Shown one piece after another: positions 1 through 9,703 of a DNA stretch of 64,000 bases. The notes beneath the pieces were generated by a model, which did not search any database, had not been told where the DNA came from, and saw only the letters and a program-made list of their open reading frames with translations. The stretch covers positions 4,278,001 through 4,342,000 of the forward strand of contig NZ_BIFQ01000001.1 in assembly GCF_003967515.1 (NCBI RefSeq), given 5' to 3'. This stretch comes from Dictyobacter aurantiacus. Its GTDB lineage: Bacteria; Chloroflexota; Ktedonobacteria; Ktedonobacterales; Ktedonobacteraceae. Position 1 is the stretch's first letter. Each line of letters opens with the position of its first letter. The translations under genes and the position numbers were made by a program.

Positions 1-748
1 AGGTAGCGACGGTATGCTCGATCAAAATAGAATCGACGCCCATCACGTAGGGGCGATATTCCGCGATATCAAAGAACTGAGCAATTAATTCACGCCAGGG
101 CGTCACACGTCCCCATGTAAGGTCGCTGAGCGCGCAATGTGGCGACTTCTGTAGAATAGCAGAAGCGTCCTGAATCTGCTCTTCCGGCTGTAAAAAATGG
201 CTCGAATCGATAAGGACCCGATTACTGATATTGATCAAGCGATGAAAGATTTCATGGTCTTTGGGTAGATCATTTAACCACCATAAATACACGGGGAGAT
301 CAGGTTTTAATGTAGATTGTACAATATTATCTACATACTTGATGGCTGCGCCACTCACTGAGACGGTAATCTGTTCAAAGTGATGGCGCATGATATCTGA
401 AATGATGGGGAAGGAACGCAGTGTGATCCAGGTCGCGACCTCGCTGGGAGCATCACTGCGCGTATCAAGGATTAAAAGGGTAACCCGTGCGATATGTGTA
501 CTGGATAAATCACGTAAAATGGCGCTAGCCCGGCGTGCTGACTCAATGTCCTGCACGCAGATGACAAAGTTCAGCACACTGGTGCGTACATTCATATTCT
601 GACTGATTCGCATGTTGTCGGACGCCAGGTGCCAGAGGGTCGACAATTCGCCTTCGACTTGTTCCTGGTTGACCTTTTTACCTGCCCAGGACAGCTGTTT
701 TCCGGGGGTTGCGGAGTTATCCATTGCCATTCCTACACCCTTCATCAT
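1..748 (-). CDS. opcA: OpcA, glucose-6-phosphate dehydrogenase assembly protein (3' part cut by window edge)
   Basis: The minus strand is open from an ATG at 748 to the left edge, giving about 249 residues of a protein without its C-terminus. The translation contains stretches such as LWHLASDNMRIS, VLNFVICVQD and LPVYLWWLNDLP, the layout of OpcA, known in cyanobacteria and actinobacteria as the allosteric activator of G6PD. It begins 66 bp after the zwf stop on the same strand, so both are probably co-transcribed. A GAGG precedes ATG 748 by about five bases; further in-frame ATGs follow at 745, 730 and 724, so the exact start is open. Function is inferred from family and position; OpcA partners exist only beside zwf, which fits. 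Confidence 0.85.
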   Translation of the reverse strand, partial: MMKGVGMAMDNSATPGKQLSWAGKKVNQEQVEGELSTLWHLASDNMRISQNMNVRTSVLNFVICVQDIESARRASAILRDLSSTHIARVTLLILDTRSDAPSEVATWITLRSFPIISDIMRHHFEQITVSVSGAAIKYVDNIVQSTLKPDLPVYLWWLNDLPKDHEIFHRLINISNRVLIDSSHFLQPEEQIQDASAILQKSPHCALSDLTWGRVTPWRELIAQFFDIAEYRPYVMGVDSILIEHTVAT

Positions 749-814
749 TGAACCTCATTGTTCTAAAAGACGACATTGTGCTATCTCTGTTCTTTGCTTG
801 CTCGTTTCTCGCTC

Positions 815-2365
815 TTATGGACGGCGCCAGCGGCGACCATCACGCCAGATGAATTCGTCAGCGGCCTGCGGACCCCACGAACCGGATTCATAAGTATGAA
901 CCGTGTCGCGTGGTGCGTTCTGCCATTCATCTAAAATGTTCTGCACAAACGACCAGGCGGCCTCTACTTCGTCGCGACGCGTGAAGAGCGTTGAGTCGCC
1001 ATGCATCGAGTCGAGCAAGAGGCGCTCATAAGCCTCTGGCTGTTCACGGACGAAGGATGAACCATAGAAAAAGTCCATATTGACCGATCGAATCTGCATA
1101 TCTGTGCCCGGAACTTTGGCGCCAAATTTGAGCGAAATGCCCTCATCTGGTTGGATGCGCAGCGTAAGGACGTTGGGTTCCACCTGTCCTTGCGTGTCAT
1201 GATCCTTGAACAGCATGAGTGGCGGCTGCTTGAACTGGATAGCGATTTCACTCACACGCTTCGGCAAATGTTTGCCGGTGCGTAAGTAAAATGGTACCCC
1301 CGCCCAACGCCAGTTGTCAATAAACGTCTTTAGCGCAACATAGGTCTCGGTTGTCGATGTGGGCGAGACTCCCTGTTCCTGCAGGTACCCTGGCACCTGT
1401 TTGCCACCGACCCAGCCCGGACCATACTGGGCGCGAATCGTGTTATTCTGTACGTCACGTCCCACTAATGGCTGCAGGGCGTGCAATACCTTTACCTTTT
1501 CATCGCGTACAGAATTGCCGTCGAAGGCGATCGGTGGTTCCATCGCGACCAGGGTCAGCAGCTGCAGCATGTGGTTCTGGATCATATCGCGAATGGCACC
1601 CGATTCCTCGTAGTAGCCCGCGCGCCCTTCCAGACCCAGATTCTCGGCCACCGTAATTTGAACATGATCAACATAGCGACGGTTCCAGACCGGCTCGAAG
1701 ATGCCGTTAGCCAGGCGGAAGACCAGGATGTTCTGTACGGTCTCTTTACCCAGATAGTGGTCGATACGATAGATCTGCTCTTCTTTAAAGACCCTACCGA
1801 TCTGGCGGTTCAGTTCGCGGGCCGTGGCCAGATCGTGTCCAAATGGCTTTTCAACAATGATACGCGTCCAACCCTTACGGTTGCGGTTCAGACCTGCCGC
1901 GCCCAGATTTTGAATGATCTCAGGATACTGGCTGGGTGGTGTGGACAGGTAGAAGATGCGGTTCCCGCTTGTGCCGCGCTCCTGATCGAGCTTGTTCAAG
2001 AGCTGATTAAGTTTTGTGTAACCCTCGGGATCATGAAAGTTTGATTGCAGGTAATGAATGCCGGACGCAAAGCTATCCCACACCTGGGGGTTGACCGGCT
2101 TCTGGCGAGAATACTGATTAATAGACTCGAGGGCCTGCTGGCGGAATGTTTCGTCTGTATAAGGCCGTCGTGCGAACGCAACGACTGAGAAGCCCGCTGG
2201 TAATGGATGCTCTAGCGCCAGATTATAGAGGGCGGGAAGCAGTTTTCGGTGTGTCAGATCGCCTGTTGCACCGAAGATGACCATAACACAGGGTTCAAGG
2301 CTCTCTTTAATGCGTAATCCTTCACGAAAAGGATTAGGCGCCTCGACGACGCTACGCTGAGGCAT
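815..2365 (-). CDS. zwf: Glucose-6-phosphate 1-dehydrogenase
   Basis: This 516-residue protein catalyses the NADP-dependent first step of the oxidative pentose-phosphate pathway in the cytoplasm. The N-terminal Rossmann motif FGATGDLTHRKLLP is at residues 31-44, the EKPFG motif at 172-176 and the substrate/active-site motif RIDHYLGKE at 200-208. Length matches the family (about 490-520). The ATG at 2365 has an AGGAG about eight bases upstream. It lies downstream of tal and tkt on the same strand and directly upstream of opcA, so the oxidative and non-oxidative branches form one block; however a 590-bp gap with a hairpin separates it from tal, so it may have its own promoter. Confidence 0.97.
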   Translation of the reverse strand: MPQRSVVEAPNPFREGLRIKESLEPCVMVIFGATGDLTHRKLLPALYNLALEHPLPAGFSVVAFARRPYTDETFRQQALESINQYSRQKPVNPQVWDSFASGIHYLQSNFHDPEGYTKLNQLLNKLDQERGTSGNRIFYLSTPPSQYPEIIQNLGAAGLNRNRKGWTRIIVEKPFGHDLATARELNRQIGRVFKEEQIYRIDHYLGKETVQNILVFRLANGIFEPVWNRRYVDHVQITVAENLGLEGRAGYYEESGAIRDMIQNHMLQLLTLVAMEPPIAFDGNSVRDEKVKVLHALQPLVGRDVQNNTIRAQYGPGWVGGKQVPGYLQEQGVSPTSTTETYVALKTFIDNWRWAGVPFYLRTGKHLPKRVSEIAIQFKQPPLMLFKDHDTQGQVEPNVLTLRIQPDEGISLKFGAKVPGTDMQIRSVNMDFFYGSSFVREQPEAYERLLLDSMHGDSTLFTRRDEVEAAWSFVQNILDEWQNAPRDTVHTYESGSWGPQAADEFIWRDGRRWRRP

Positions 2366-2955
2366 GTGAAATCTCCTAATGACTTTTAGTTTCTTACAAC
2401 TAATGACATGTTTTTAAAGGTGTGATAACTATTGTTTATTTGTGAGGGTGAGGCTACCTATCACGGGTCACAAAGCCTCTACCATCGGTTTGCATGATAC
2501 CATATTCACGTTAGAGCCGCGTTATTCTTACACATGATAGGACCGTCAGGTTAACGGGAGAATCAGTCTTCTCCCTACATAAACGGTACCTGGCTCAGAT
2601 ATACGAGTATGTTCTACATAGTATGCACTCTGATCACAAATGTAAGCGGGGCTAACCGGGTTACCGGCCTGTTTGTTGGCCGCCATCCTTACTTTATCAT
2701 GCGATTACCCCTGCAGTCTTGTCAACGTCAACGATACGTTGGATCGACGTAATAAAAACTGTATTTATACGACTCGATACCTATATCCTACCACCATCCA
2801 TTGACGTTTGTTTGCGGGGGACAGGTCTGACTGATTATTCTGTTGCTATATGGAACGCTCAGGAATATCTCCATCCCGCTACGTTTTCCGCGTAATCGGG
2901 ATGGAGATATGATGGCGTTGTGTAAATGTTACAACAACTATCGAAACGAATCGGG
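2366..2955. other. 590-bp intergenic region between tal and zwf
   Basis: No credible gene is seen on either strand. The tal-proximal end carries the hairpin at 2865-2910. On the minus strand a TTGACA-like hexamer (2720-2725) could be the -35 of a zwf promoter, but the nearest TGATAA is about 20 bp away, so this is weak. The zwf Shine-Dalgarno lies at the other end. Confidence 0.5.
2865..2910 (-). terminator. Hairpin downstream of tal
   Basis: A 14-bp perfect stem (2865-2878 with 2897-2910) with an 18-base loop lies 46 bp after the tal stop codon. No strong U tract follows, so it may be a processing or stabilising hairpin rather than a classical intrinsic terminator. Confidence 0.6.
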
Positions 2956-4101
2956 CTAGTCGGCCATCTGGGATTCTTTGATGGTATTTTTCTTGCTATC
3001 GATCCCTTTGAACAGCTGATGGAAGGAATCGGCGAACTTCTGTACGCCCTCGTCCTGCAGCTGTTGAGTGACCTGTGCGTAGTGGACACCCTTTTTCTCC
3101 AGAGTGTCCAGTACAGCCCTGGCTCCGGGAATATCGTCCTCAATGCTGTGGCGCACCTGGCCATGGTCGCGGAAGTTCTCGATGGTTTCCAGCGGCATGG
3201 TGTCGACCGTGTCGGGTCCAACCAGCTCCTCCGCGTACAGCACGTCGCGGTAGGCGGGATTCTTGGTGCTGGTGCTGGCCCACAGCGGACGCTGCACATG
3301 GGCACCGGCCTGCTTGAGGGACTCGAAGCGCGGTGCATTGAAGATGCGCTTGAAATCCTGGTACACGACACGCGCATTGGCGATCGCGGCTTTTCCTTCC
3401 AGCGACTTCAACTCTTCTTTCTCGGCGCTATCGCTGCTCGCCTTGATCTTGTCTTCGAGCATCTTGTCAACCAGGGTATCTACGCGGCTGACGAAGAAGC
3501 TGGCCACCGAGGCAATCTTGCTGATGTCTTCGTTGCGGCTCTTGCGATCCTCAAGGGCGCGAATATAGGCGTCGGCGACGTCGCGATAGGACTCCAGTGA
3601 GAAGATCAGGGTGACGTTGACGTTGATGCCACTGCGCAGCGTCTCGTAGATGGCCGGGATACCCGCCGGGGTGGCTGGAATCTTGATCATCAGATTCGGG
3701 CGCTCCACCATGCCCCAGAAGCGTTTGGCCTCGGCGATGGTGCCCTCGGTATCGTTAGCCAGCTCAGGAGAGACCTCCAGGCTCACATAGCCATCCAATC
3801 CATTGGTACGATCGTAGATCGGGCGCAGCAGATCGGCTACGGTGCGAATATCCTTGATTACAACGGCCTCGTAGATCTCATTGGTGCTCTTGCCCTCTTT
3901 GATCAACTGACTGATCTGATCATCATAGGCATGACCCGAGCTGATGGATTTCTCAAAGATGGTCGGGTTGGCGGTTACGCCGACGACGCCATCTTCGGCC
4001 AGCATCTTCTGAAACTGTCCTGAAGCCAGCTGAGCGCGATCGATATTGTCATACCAGACACTCTGACCCTGCGATTGCAATTGTGTTAAAGGATTTGCCA
4101 T
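2956..4101 (-). CDS. tal: Transaldolase
   Basis: The 381-residue protein transfers a dihydroxyacetone unit between sugar phosphates in the non-oxidative pentose-phosphate pathway. The N-terminal motif GVTANPTIFEKSI (residues 41-53) is typical of bacterial transaldolases, and the Schiff-base lysine is K140 in NLMIKIPATPAG. The length fits the longer (about 370-380 residue) subfamily common in actinobacteria, cyanobacteria and Chloroflexi. It follows tkt by 39 bp on the same strand, indicating an operon. An AAGGAAGG sequence precedes ATG 4101. Confidence 0.96.
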   Translation of the reverse strand: MANPLTQLQSQGQSVWYDNIDRAQLASGQFQKMLAEDGVVGVTANPTIFEKSISSGHAYDDQISQLIKEGKSTNEIYEAVVIKDIRTVADLLRPIYDRTNGLDGYVSLEVSPELANDTEGTIAEAKRFWGMVERPNLMIKIPATPAGIPAIYETLRSGINVNVTLIFSLESYRDVADAYIRALEDRKSRNEDISKIASVASFFVSRVDTLVDKMLEDKIKASSDSAEKEELKSLEGKAAIANARVVYQDFKRIFNAPRFESLKQAGAHVQRPLWASTSTKNPAYRDVLYAEELVGPDTVDTMPLETIENFRDHGQVRHSIEDDIPGARAVLDTLEKKGVHYAQVTQQLQDEGVQKFADSFHQLFKGIDSKKNTIKESQMAD

Positions 4102-4140
4102 GGTATTGTACCTTCCTTTTTCTTATTGAACGTTTCTTCT

Positions 4141-6168
4141 TTATTTTTTTAATAGAGCTTTTGCTCTCGCGACGACATTCTCTACCGAGAAGCCAAATTC
4201 CTTAAAGAGGATTTTGGCCGGAGCGGAAGCCCCGAAGTGGTCCAGTGCAATGATGTCACCATCCAGACCAACATAGCGCTCCCAGCCTTGCGTGCGGCCA
4301 GCTTCAATTGCGATACGGGTGCGAACGTTTCCTGGTAGGACCGCTGCCTTGTATTCTGCGCTCTGCTCTTCAAACAGTTCCCAGCTGGGCATACTTATTA
4401 CACGAACAGCAACGCTTTCCTGACGCAATTGCTCGGCGGCGTCAAGCGCCAGAGAAACCTCGGAACCACTGGCCATCAGAATAAGATCTGGTGTTCCTTC
4501 GCTATCCACTAGCACGTATGCTCCCCTGTCAAGGTTACTTGCGGCCGGATATTTGCTGCGGTCGAGGGTTGGCAGATTCTGACGTGTCAATGCCAGGGCG
4601 ACCGGGCCGTGATGGGTAATGGCGACGCGCCATGCTTCGGCTGTCTCATTGGCATCGCCGGGACGGATCACGGTAACGCCCGGGATCGAGCGCAGGGCGG
4701 CCAGCTGTTCGACAGGCTCGTGGGTAGGACCATCCTCACCAACGCCGATGCTATCATGGGTAAAGACATAAATGGTCTTGAGACCCATCAGAGAGGCCAG
4801 GCGGATCGGCGGGCGCATGTAGTCCGAGAAGATCAAGAAGGTCGCGCCGAAGGGGATCAGGCCACCATGGAGGGCCATACCGTTGAGGATGCTGCCCATG
4901 GCGTGCTCGCGAATGCCAAAGTGCATGTTGCGCCCGGACTCGCTGGCGCTGAAATCTCCCAGGCCCTTCATGTTGGTGTTGTTCGAAGGTGCCAGGTCGG
5001 CGGAACCACCGATCAGGTTTGGCAGATTGGGGGCGATAGCGTTGAGGGTTTTACCACCGGCGACGCGAGTCGCGACCGCCTCACCAGCCGGGAAATTGGG
5101 AAGATCTTTATCCCAGCCCTCGGCCAGTTTCCCATTCAACTCACTCTCCCACTCGGCGGCCAACTCGGGGAACGCGGCGCGGTAGGCGTCATATTCTTTC
5201 TGCCATGCCTGCTCGTACTCCGCGCCGCGTTCAACGGCCTGGCGGAAGTAGTTCAGGGACTCCTCGGGAACGAAGAAGGGCTCTTCCGATGGCCAGCCCA
5301 GGTTGCGCTTGGTCAGTACGACTTCCTCGGCGCCCAGTGGAGAGCCGTGAGCATCGTGGCTGCCCTGCTTGTGGGGACTGCCATAGCCGATTTTGGATTT
5401 GACCACGATCAGCGAGGGGCGGTCGCTCTCAGCTTTGGCGGTTTCGATGGACTGGTTGAGGGCCTGCAGATCGTTGATGTCCGCGACATGCTGAACGTGC
5501 CAGCCGTAACTCTCAAAGCGAGCACCAACATTCTCGGTGAACGCGATGCTGGTATTTCCTTCGATGGTGATGTTGTTGTCGTCATAGAAGAAGATCAGTC
5601 TGCCCAGTTTGAGGGTTCCGGCCAGCGAAGCGGCCTCGGAGGAGATGCCTTCCTGCATGTCGCCATCACCGGCGATGCCGTAAATGTAGTGATCGATGAC
5701 TTCATGACCAGGACGATTGAAGCGGCTGGCCTGGAAGCGCTGCGCGATAGCCATACCAACGGCGTTACCGATACCCTGACCCAGCGGGCCCGTGGTGGTC
5801 TCGATGCCAGCGGTGTGACCATACTCGGGATGGCCGGGGGTCTTACTGCCCCACTGACGGAAATTCTTTAACTCGTCCAGTGAAAGATCGTAGCCGGTCA
5901 GGTACAGCAGGCTGTACTGCAGCATTGATGCATGTCCAGCTGATAGTACGAAGCGGTCGCGGTTCACCCAGTGTGGATTCTTCGGGTTGTGGCGCATGTG
6001 GCGTGTATAAAGTAAATATGCTAAAGGGGCCAGCGCCATCGGGGTGCCGGGGTGCCCGGAATTTGCTTTCTGTACGCCGTCCATGGCTAGTGTGCGAATG
6101 GTGTTGATGCAGAGCTGTTCTAATGCTTGATTGCCTTCTTCTATAGATGTCGATTGTTGGGTTGTCAT
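4141..6168 (-). CDS. tkt: Transketolase
   Basis: The 675-residue thiamine diphosphate enzyme moves two-carbon ketol units between sugar phosphates. Seen in order are the N-terminal [15 protein letters not shown] motif, the thiamine-diphosphate motif [15 protein letters not shown] with DDNNITIEG, and the pyrimidine-domain GIREHAMGS and [10 protein letters not shown] segments. Full length for the family. GGAGGATAA ends directly at ATG 6168. It heads the tkt-tal pair. A long open frame on the opposite strand (4609-5871) is only codon-bias shadow. Confidence 0.97.
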   Translation of the reverse strand: MTTQQSTSIEEGNQALEQLCINTIRTLAMDGVQKANSGHPGTPMALAPLAYLLYTRHMRHNPKNPHWVNRDRFVLSAGHASMLQYSLLYLTGYDLSLDELKNFRQWGSKTPGHPEYGHTAGIETTTGPLGQGIGNAVGMAIAQRFQASRFNRPGHEVIDHYIYGIAGDGDMQEGISSEAASLAGTLKLGRLIFFYDDNNITIEGNTSIAFTENVGARFESYGWHVQHVADINDLQALNQSIETAKAESDRPSLIVVKSKIGYGSPHKQGSHDAHGSPLGAEEVVLTKRNLGWPSEEPFFVPEESLNYFRQAVERGAEYEQAWQKEYDAYRAAFPELAAEWESELNGKLAEGWDKDLPNFPAGEAVATRVAGGKTLNAIAPNLPNLIGGSADLAPSNNTNMKGLGDFSASESGRNMHFGIREHAMGSILNGMALHGGLIPFGATFLIFSDYMRPPIRLASLMGLKTIYVFTHDSIGVGEDGPTHEPVEQLAALRSIPGVTVIRPGDANETAEAWRVAITHHGPVALALTRQNLPTLDRSKYPAASNLDRGAYVLVDSEGTPDLILMASGSEVSLALDAAEQLRQESVAVRVISMPSWELFEEQSAEYKAAVLPGNVRTRIAIEAGRTQGWERYVGLDGDIIALDHFGASAPAKILFKEFGFSVENVVARAKALLKK

Positions 6169-6288
6169 TTATCCTCCCAAATTGGTTTGTATTATTGTAC
6201 ACAGTACACTAACCATCTCTATGATACCACATTTTGATGGGTAGATGTTGGGATTGTGCGTGGAAAATATGCCGGGGTACGCAAAAAG

Positions 6289-9069
6289 CTAGGAATCCCG
6301 CCTGGCTTTTTGCTGCAATTCGTAAAGTTTGCTGATCGCCTCGATCGGCGTCAGTTCGTCGATGGCCAGTCCCTTGATCTCTTCAACCAGGGGATGGGTC
6401 TCTGGTTCCAGCAATGTCATCTGCCAGGCTACCGGCATCGTCATATCGCGCATAGCTTTGCGCCGATGTCTGGCATCTCCTTTACGCTCTAATTCCTCCA
6501 GAATCTCCTCGGCCCGATGGATGACCGGTCGAGGAATGCCGGCGAGCTGAGCCACGTGGATGCCGTAGCTTCTATCGGCCCCGCCGGGTACGATTTTACG
6601 TAAAAAGATGACCTGCCCGGCCTCCTCGGTGACGGCGACGTTCAGGCATTTGATGCGTGGCAAGAGCTGGGCGACCTCGACCAGTTCGTGGTAGTGGGTG
6701 GCGAAGAGGGTACGAGCCCCGCTACGCCGGTTGTTATGCAAATATTCGACCACGGCGCGCGCGATGGCCAGTCCGTCATAGGTACTGGTCCCGCGCCCGA
6801 TCTCATCCAGGATGATCAGGCTGCGTGGTGTGGCGTGGTGCAGAATGTTAGCGGTCTCCACCATTTCAACCATGAAGGTACTCTGACCCGTCGCCAGGTC
6901 GTCCTGCGCCCCGATGCGCGTGAAGATGCGATCGACGATCCCGATCGTGGCCGCCTCTGCCGGAACATAGCTGCCGATCTGGGCCATCAGCACGATCAGC
7001 GCCACCTGGCGCAGATAGGTTGATTTACCGGCCATGTTGGGACCCGTGATGATGCCGATCTGGGCTTCGTGGTTGGAGAGGTTGGCATCATTGGGAATAA
7101 ACGGCGTGTCCGCCTGGGCCTGCTCCACCACCGGATGCCGGCCGGCGACGATATGGATGGTGTCCTCTTCATTTAATACCGGTCGGCAATAGTTTTGCCG
7201 GGCCGCTACTTCAGCCAGGCTCTGATAGACGTCGATCTCGGCCAGCGCATGGGCGGTATCCAGGATGCGCTCGGCCGCGTGGTTGGCGATATCCGTGCGC
7301 AGCTGCACGAAGAACTCGTTCTCCATCTTATTGACGCGTTCCTGCGAGTTCAGGATCAGGGTTTCGTACTCTTTGAGGTCCGGGGTAATGTAGCGCTCAG
7401 AATTGGTAAGTGTCTGTCTGCGAATATATTCTTGCGGGACACGGCTGAGGTTGGAGGTGGTGACCTCGATGAAGTAGCCGGTTGCTTTGTTGAAGCCAAC
7501 CTTCAGATTGGTGATGCCGGTCCTCTTGCGTTCGCGCTGCTCCAGGTCCGAGATCCACTTGCGACCATTCTGAGATGCGTCACGCAGCTGGTCGAGCTCG
7601 GCACTAAAGCCGTGCCGCATGATGCCGCCTTCAGTGATGCTCAGCGGGGGCTCTTCGACGATGGCGCGCTCGATGAGCTCAATGATGTCGGCGTTGTCCG
7701 CCAGGTGTTCGATGATGCGGTTCAGCGCGGGCTTGCTGGCGCTCTCTTCTTGCGTGAGGCAGTTGCGCACCTCTGAGGCGGCGCGCAGACCGGCGGCCAG
7801 CGCCACCAGGTCACGGGGAGAGGCGATGCGCTGCTTGACGCGGTTGATCAGGCGTTCAATATCGCCAGCTTTCTTGAGCCCCTCGGTCAGCCTGGCCTGC
7901 AACAGGGTATCGCCCAGTAGCTCGCTGATGGCCTCCTGTCGTTTGCTGAGGATGGTGATGTCCAGCAGTGGCTGGCCGATCCAGCGCCGCAGCAGGCGTC
8001 CACCCATCGGGGTACGTGTGCGATCGAGCACCCAGAGCAATGAACCTTTGACCGAGCCGCCGCGCCCGGTTTCGAAGAGCTCCAGATTGCGTCTCGTGTA
8101 GGGGTCGAGGGTCATAAAGCCATCGGTGAAGTAGGTCTCCAACCCGTTGAGCTGCTGCAGGAGTCCCTTCTGGGTCTCCTGTACATAGGCCAGGACCGCG
8201 CCGGCGGCCCGGATCGCCAGCGGCAGGTGCGCGCAGCCGAAGCCTTCCAGAGAGGCCACGTCAAACTGGCGCAGCAGGCGATGGCGGGCATCATCTTCGC
8301 TGAAATAGCGGGTATCGTAGGGTGTTACGTGCCCGGCTACGCCGTTCAGCAATTTTGCCAGCGGGGCCACATCGTCCTCTTCATCATCCTCGATATCGGG
8401 AATGTTCGCATTAGGATTGCCATTGCTGCCCACTTTGGTTACCTGCTTTTCGTTCATGACGGCGGCCAGCCAGCGGCGCTTGCGTTGTCCCAGACGATTA
8501 AAATTGGCCTCGACCAGCACCTCCGCCGGACCCACGCGGGCGATCTCCTGCTGGGCCGCCAGGTCCGGCTCGCTGGAGCTGAACTGCGTGACGGCGAACT
8601 CGCCTGTGGTAATATCGACGTAGGCGATGCCGACCGCATCGCGTCCCACGATGACGGATGCCAGGAAGTTATTGCGCTTGGCGGCCAGCATAGCCGGATC
8701 GATTACAGTGCCGGGCGTAACGATGCGCACCACCTCGCGGTCCACCAACCCTTTGGACAGAGCAGGGTCACTCGTCTGTTCGCATATAGCCACGCGATAC
8801 CCTTTACCTACCAGCCGGGCGATATAGCCATCGGCGGCGTGATGGGGGATGCCCGCCATGGGTGAGCGCTCGCCGCGCCCGAAATCACGGCGCGTCAGGG
8901 CGATCTCAAGTTCGCGTGCCACGATCTCCGCGTCGTCGTCGAACATCTCATAAAAGTCGCCCATGCGAAAGAACAGGATCGCGTCAGGATTCTGCTGCTT
9001 GATATTCAGATATTGTGTGCGTACCGGACTGTGTACCGGGTTGGCCTTCTCATAATCTTCAAATAACAC
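6289..9069 (-). CDS. mutS: DNA mismatch repair ATPase MutS
   Basis: MutS binds mismatches and recruits the repair machinery. The mismatch-reading Phe-x-Glu is F39/E41 in MGDFYEMF. The C-terminal ABC-type ATPase has Walker A GPNMAGKSTYLRQ and Walker B SLIILDEIGRGTSTYDG. At 926 residues it is about 70 longer than the E. coli protein; part of this is an acidic, Asn/Asp-rich linker near residues 205-235 (IPDIEDDEEDD) in the connector region. The start ATG 9069 has AGGAGG close upstream. No mutL lies in the window. A 120-bp gap separates its end from tkt. Confidence 0.97.
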   Translation of the reverse strand: MLFEDYEKANPVHSPVRTQYLNIKQQNPDAILFFRMGDFYEMFDDDAEIVARELEIALTRRDFGRGERSPMAGIPHHAADGYIARLVGKGYRVAICEQTSDPALSKGLVDREVVRIVTPGTVIDPAMLAAKRNNFLASVIVGRDAVGIAYVDITTGEFAVTQFSSSEPDLAAQQEIARVGPAEVLVEANFNRLGQRKRRWLAAVMNEKQVTKVGSNGNPNANIPDIEDDEEDDVAPLAKLLNGVAGHVTPYDTRYFSEDDARHRLLRQFDVASLEGFGCAHLPLAIRAAGAVLAYVQETQKGLLQQLNGLETYFTDGFMTLDPYTRRNLELFETGRGGSVKGSLLWVLDRTRTPMGGRLLRRWIGQPLLDITILSKRQEAISELLGDTLLQARLTEGLKKAGDIERLINRVKQRIASPRDLVALAAGLRAASEVRNCLTQEESASKPALNRIIEHLADNADIIELIERAIVEEPPLSITEGGIMRHGFSAELDQLRDASQNGRKWISDLEQRERKRTGITNLKVGFNKATGYFIEVTTSNLSRVPQEYIRRQTLTNSERYITPDLKEYETLILNSQERVNKMENEFFVQLRTDIANHAAERILDTAHALAEIDVYQSLAEVAARQNYCRPVLNEEDTIHIVAGRHPVVEQAQADTPFIPNDANLSNHEAQIGIITGPNMAGKSTYLRQVALIVLMAQIGSYVPAEAATIGIVDRIFTRIGAQDDLATGQSTFMVEMVETANILHHATPRSLIILDEIGRGTSTYDGLAIARAVVEYLHNNRRSGARTLFATHYHELVEVAQLLPRIKCLNVAVTEEAGQVIFLRKIVPGGADRSYGIHVAQLAGIPRPVIHRAEEILEELERKGDARHRRKAMRDMTMPVAWQMTLLEPETHPLVEEIKGLAIDELTPIEAISKLYELQQKARRDS

Positions 9070-9102
9070 GTGTATCCTCCTAATGCTTCACCCAAGTATA
9101 TG

Positions 9103-9142
9103 CTCATTGCCGCACGCCGTCAATTTGCCCGACGGCAATGAG
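9103..9142. other. Imperfect hairpin upstream of mutS
   Basis: Ten-bp arms (9103-9112 and 9133-9142) enclose a 20-base loop that contains an alternative 6-bp stem. It lies in the divergent region between mutS and the LapA-like gene, so a role as a terminator is unlikely; it could shape the mutS leader. Confidence 0.35.
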
Positions 9143-9307
9143 AAAGATTTGTAATGGGGTTGTGCACTATATTTTCTGTATATTCTGTAACAGATGATCC
9201 GTATTATCAGTAAGTCCAGCAATTGAATCTGTGTAGATGAAAGTGCTGCTGGATGGCTGTATCATTTTTGTATTTGTATTGACGGCACCATTATAAAGGA
9301 GGTCGTG

Positions 9308-9703
9308 ATGTTCTACCTCATACTGTTACTATTCTTATTGGTATGTGGGGGACTGGCAGTACTGACTATCTTGAATTTTACAACCCAGGTGCATATCGTG
9401 CTGTTTTCGTGGCAGTCACCTGACCTTCCCATTGGCATGTGGATCTTGCTGGCTTTCTTTCTGGGCGCGCTGCTGCTCTACCTGGTTTCTCTGGTATCAG
9501 CGTGGTCGGATAGGCGCAAGATTAAAAAGCTGCAACGGAATGTCGCTGAACTTCAGGAGCAACTGCTGGCCGCCAGGCGGCCTGTATCCATGCCGGGAGT
9601 CCACCCAACTGCCAGTACCCCGGATGTTGTGCCGGGCCAGGCTATGCCAATGCCCACCAGCATTACTCCTCAGGATCGTCTACCGTCTCAGGAATCGATC
9701 TAG
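9308..9703 (+). CDS. LapA-domain (DUF1049-like) small membrane protein
   Basis: About 131 residues with two hydrophobic segments (roughly residues 2-22 and 41-62) followed by a basic/coiled segment (SDRRKIKKLQRNVAELQEQL) and a Pro-rich tail. This is the LapA/DUF1049 layout: two membrane passes with a cytoplasmic helix. The specific job is unknown here. AGGAGG at 9297-9302 fits ATG 9308 better than the GTG three bases earlier. Its last 24 bp overlap tail-to-tail with the convergent gene ending at 9680. Confidence 0.75.
   Translation: MFYLILLLFLLVCGGLAVLTILNFTTQVHIVLFSWQSPDLPIGMWILLAFFLGALLLYLVSLVSAWSDRRKIKKLQRNVAELQEQLLAARRPVSMPGVHPTASTPDVVPGQAMPMPTSITPQDRLPSQESI

Noticed and set aside
4609-5871. 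420-codon open frame on the plus strand inside tkt
   Set aside because: It is exactly antisense to a fully conserved transketolase; its translation shows no domain pattern and no ribosome site. Codon-bias shadow.
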